Shown: one piece after another, positions 31,995 to 34,548 of the stretch | How the letters are laid out: every line of letters begins with the position of its first letter | Position numbering within the stretch: the first letter of the stretch is position 1 | DNA from: an uncultured Prevotella sp. | Lineage (GTDB): Bacteria; Bacteroidota; Bacteroidia; Bacteroidales; Bacteroidaceae | Assembly: GCA_900318395.1 (NCBI GenBank) | Contig: ONKL01000028.1 | Coordinates: forward strand, 1 to 34,548 | DNA: 34,548 nucleotides | Direction: 5' to 3' | Notes under the pieces: model-generated | Databases searched by the model: none | What the model was told of the DNA's origin: nothing | What the model saw: only the letters and a program-made list of their open reading frames with translations | Program-made: the position numbers and the translations under genes

Positions 31995-34225
31995 ATACAA
32001 GGAATACAGAAATACAATTGAACCAGGTCAAAGTAGAGGACTGGGACTTTGGTAAGATTGACGCTGATTTTGACGTTTATCAAGTCAGACTTGACACTCA
32101 TAGCGACAGGAACATCCTCAACACAGAGGATGCTTCGGTACATATTTTGTCAACAGTATATTATTCCGGCCGTCAATGCTTTGTGATGACGAGGAAAGGG
32201 CAAACGGATGAGTCCGCCCTTCAGTATTCATTAAACAAGGGTATTAAAGATACAAAGGGAAAGTGTTTCGTCAGACACATACAGATGAGATCCTTCAGGT
32301 CGCTGGATGAAATGAGGAAAATGTTCGGCTACCGTCTGAGGGCACTTGTTCAGCTACTGATAAACTCGACGCTCAATAGTGCTTTCCCAGAAGATGAGTA
32401 TAAGAACATCACTGGACGGTGTTACTATTTCAACAGCAGCTGGAATGAGGATGTCTCAGAGAGAATAGAACTCATAGACCTGACACTGGAAAGGGATATG
32501 GTTATGTTCCCGGCGCTTGTGACTTTCGTAAAGGAGAAACCGGAAGGAGGAAAACCTGTAGAGAGGGTTGTCCTCGACCGTACTAGCCTGTCTGTACGAA
32601 AGGCTCTGAAAGGGGATCCCGAGGAATCGGTTTATTACCGTCAGGGAATAGACGGCACTCATGGCAGCCGTGCCTACGATGGAACCACATTAGCATATTG
32701 GGAAAAGTCCAGGATGGCATGCACGGCCAGATTTTTCAGAGTAATAAAGTCACGGCTTACCCCTTACTTTAACATCTGTTTTACGAGGTTGATGGCCAAA
32801 GAGGCTAGTACTAGCCTCCTACCCCTTGGAAAAGAGTCTGTTTCGGACATTCTGAAAGAAAACGGCATATGCCTTGTCGACAATGTGTTCAGACAGGAAG
32901 AAAATCTTTTCGAAGACAAACCAAAGACTAATGTGTCTTCATGGATAGAGGAAAGTGTTTGCGCTTACCGTGAATACATCTCCTCCGAATGCGACAGGCT
33001 GGGCATTCCCTTCAAGACCGGAGAGAAGGACTTATACAGAATGAATATAGAGATTGTCAGAAATGAGAAATTCTATGATATCCACAAGGACTTGAAGGAT
33101 CCCTATTTGCCGGCAGACAATATAGTGTGCCAGCACATAACTGCGCCCGTGTCTTCCAGGAATGCAAAAGGGGAATACATAAAGTCCTTCAAGGAGAAAG
33201 TAAGTACCGTCATGAAGGAACTGGTAATAAAAGCAGATGTCCATGAAGGCAAGATCAGGCTAGTAGACTGGAGATCTTACGGTTTTGATAAGCCCGTGAC
33301 TTTCTTTTCTGCCAAGCCTTGCGGCACAGAGCAGGAAAGGAAAAAGGGTATCAGGCCTGTACTTTTCGTAGGTATGACCATACAGCCGGACGGCACATTC
33401 TGTACCGAGAGTTTCAGGATGGCTAACGTGAAATTCCCGGAATGGGAAAATTCGCGCCAGCACGACATTATCATGTGTTTCTTCAGGGAGAATACTGCCA
33501 ATGATGGAAAATACTTCGACAGGATGGTCGAGCTGGTCTTTTTTGAAGGTGACAATACGGATCAAGCCTATATTATTAGGCGCACGAACATACGTGGTAT
33601 GAGTAATATCGAGGTAATGGAGAAAAGCTTCATGGACGAGAAGAAGGACGTCCATCTTGATGCAGACGCCGTTTTGACAGCCATTGAGTGTCTTCAGTAT
33701 GACCAGAACCCAGGGAATGTAGAGGTGTACTATAATCTGTGCTCTGTCCTAATAGGCAGGGATAGGATTCTCAAAAGCGAGCTCCTTCCGCTGTTATACA
33801 GATCAAAGAAGGATGATAAGGACAGAGTGACCATATGCACCAAGGCAAAGGAGGCCATAGCCAATGCTACAGATGTAGTCTTGAAGGTCGGGCGGCGCAA
33901 GGAGGACAGTCAGAGACTCGGCACCGATGTGTACCAGCATATCCATTTATGGGATTCCTTGGAATATGACGAGGAGGAGGGACAGGAAAATCCCCCTTCC
34001 CCCGTAGTCTGCTATATGGTAGGCCAGTATGATACGCCGAACCAGTCCATCACGACATCCCCGGTAGTCCGGCATATCCTGAGAGCAGACGGAGAGAAGC
34101 CTTCTGAGGCTGTAATTACGAAACTACTGGAATTGATGCAGGTAGGGTTTGTCAGGGCTAAGACCTATACGGTACTGCCTTTCCCCGCCAAATACCTCAG
34201 AGAGGTTATGAACGGAATTTTATAA
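31991..34225 (+). CDS. Large protein of unknown family, possible MID-PIWI (Argonaute-like)
   Basis: A 744-aa soluble protein with no motif that settles its function. Hints of an Argonaute/PIWI relation are: an N-terminal ERIELIDLTLERDMVMFPALVTFVKE stretch, a MID-like DNIVCQHITAPVS (Gln381) followed by STVMKELVIKADVHEGKIRLVDW, and a C-terminus ITKLLELMQVGFVRAKTYTVLPFPAKYLREVM that resembles the closing PIWI segment (LPFPAKYL, 729-736). A catalytic DEDX tetrad cannot be placed by eye, so it may be inactive. PIWI-RE proteins are known to occur beside DinG-type helicases, and this gene overlaps such a helicase gene by four bases. Treat the PIWI call as a hypothesis; a nucleic-acid-binding protein of another kind is equally possible. 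Confidence 0.4.
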   Translation: MNTRNTEIQLNQVKVEDWDFGKIDADFDVYQVRLDTHSDRNILNTEDASVHILSTVYYSGRQCFVMTRKGQTDESALQYSLNKGIKDTKGKCFVRHIQMRSFRSLDEMRKMFGYRLRALVQLLINSTLNSAFPEDEYKNITGRCYYFNSSWNEDVSERIELIDLTLERDMVMFPALVTFVKEKPEGGKPVERVVLDRTSLSVRKALKGDPEESVYYRQGIDGTHGSRAYDGTTLAYWEKSRMACTARFFRVIKSRLTPYFNICFTRLMAKEASTSLLPLGKESVSDILKENGICLVDNVFRQEENLFEDKPKTNVSSWIEESVCAYREYISSECDRLGIPFKTGEKDLYRMNIEIVRNEKFYDIHKDLKDPYLPADNIVCQHITAPVSSRNAKGEYIKSFKEKVSTVMKELVIKADVHEGKIRLVDWRSYGFDKPVTFFSAKPCGTEQERKKGIRPVLFVGMTIQPDGTFCTESFRMANVKFPEWENSRQHDIIMCFFRENTANDGKYFDRMVELVFFEGDNTDQAYIIRRTNIRGMSNIEVMEKSFMDEKKDVHLDADAVLTAIECLQYDQNPGNVEVYYNLCSVLIGRDRILKSELLPLLYRSKKDDKDRVTICTKAKEAIANATDVVLKVGRRKEDSQRLGTDVYQHIHLWDSLEYDEEEGQENPPSPVVCYMVGQYDTPNQSITTSPVVRHILRADGEKPSEAVITKLLELMQVGFVRAKTYTVLPFPAKYLREVMNGIL

Positions 34226-34449
34226 CTCAACATATAGGGCATTGTCAGGCCCATGCGGACGTTAAGCTATCGCCGTCGGGCGGCTGGTCCGACAAATTGG
34301 AAAGCGGAATGAGAATACAGACGCATCAGTCAACCATCATGGACGGTTGCCGCAAGGCATCAGATGTCGGGTGGCGGGAGAGCGGAAGCAATTTTCTGAG
34401 TACGCAGACCGTGGCTGACTTCTGACAGTCAACAGATTAGCCTGTTTGT
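34226..34449 (+). ncRNA. Candidate structured RNA (tracrRNA- or guide-scaffold-like)
   Basis: About 220 bases without a gene lie between the 744-aa gene and the repeats. Several stems can be drawn: CAACC-a-TC-atg-GA-c-GGTTG (about 34,329-34,347), GTCGG...CCGAC (about 34,293-34,311), and AACAG...CTGTT (34,431-34,446) directly before the first repeat. TGGCTGAC at 34,412-34,419 is the exact reverse complement of GTCAGCCA in the repeats and extends by one G-U pair, so it could act as an anti-repeat. Eight bases is short, so this remains a candidate. No promoter of the TAnnTTTG type was seen; transcription could continue from the operon. Confidence 0.45.
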
Positions 34450-34548
34450 GGTGTTAGACACCCTGAAATGTCAGCCATTGACAGGAAATGGAATACCCCT
34501 CACCCGTTGACAAGGGGTGTTAGACACCCTGAAATGTCAGCCATTGAC
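34450..34548 (+). CRISPR. Start of a CRISPR-like array: two repeats and one spacer, cut by the window edge
   Basis: Two identical 33-nt repeats at 34,450-34,482 and 34,516-34,548 enclose a 33-nt spacer (34,483-34,515), a 66-nt period. The repeat begins GGTGTTAGACACC, which folds as a GGTGT/ACACC hairpin, continues with CTGAAATGTCAG (CTGA/TCAG arms) and ends GCCATTGAC. Only two units are visible because the window stops exactly at the end of the second, so the true repeat could be longer. The place, downstream of a Cas12/TnpB-like nuclease operon and a possible anti-repeat, supports a CRISPR reading; no cas1/cas2 genes are seen. Confidence 0.65.

Overview
The window looks like a Bacteroidetes chromosome, most likely Prevotella or a close relative. 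The reasons are the gene order rpmB-rpmG-DUF4295-ftsY-rimO, a complete Bat (Bacteroides aerotolerance) operon, the typical -7 box TAnnTTTG with a TTTG box 19-20 nt upstream, and tRNAs without an encoded CCA. No species can be named from sequence reading alone.

Bases 1 to about 18,490 are ordinary, GC-richer core chromosome. They hold the ribosomal protein cluster, ftsY, rimO, two HU-family genes (one fused to a membrane segment and a LysM-like domain), the moxR-DUF58-batA-batBC-batD-batE operon, a PAP2 phosphatase, queA, an OmpH/Skp-like lipoprotein (minus strand), a small conserved membrane protein (minus strand), pepD, a small lipoprotein, and a tRNA-Ser(GCT)/tRNA-Glu(CTC) pair with promoter and terminator.

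From about 18,490 to the right edge the content becomes accessory and initially AT-rich. It has plasmid logic: an iteron origin (eight 21-bp direct repeats, a 98-bp duplication, four CTATAGTG palindromes), a divergent double-HTH repressor, a RepB/Rep_3-like initiator with two C-terminal DnaA-N-like domains, a ParA ATPase with a small candidate partner overlapping it by 4 nt, an excisionase-type HTH protein, and five copies of a DUF3853-like small HTH protein. No integrase, relaxase or transposase with terminal repeats is visible, so how this replicon came to sit beside the tRNA genes is unresolved.

The most interesting part is 26,601-34,548. A TnpB/Cas12-like RuvC nuclease (552 aa, catalytic D-E-D kept, zinc-ribbon cysteines lost) is followed by a 1235-aa SF2 helicase (DinG/Cas3-like) and then, with a 4-nt overlap, by a 744-aa protein whose C-terminal half weakly resembles MID/PIWI (Argonaute) proteins. 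Directly downstream lies about 220 nt of structured non-coding DNA containing a short anti-repeat, then two perfect 33-nt repeats separated by a 33-nt spacer at the window edge: the likely start of a CRISPR-like array. My reading is a plasmid-borne, RNA-guided type V-like system with helicase and possible PIWI partners and no adaptation genes in view. The nuclease and helicase calls are well supported by motifs. The PIWI call and the functional link to the array are inference.
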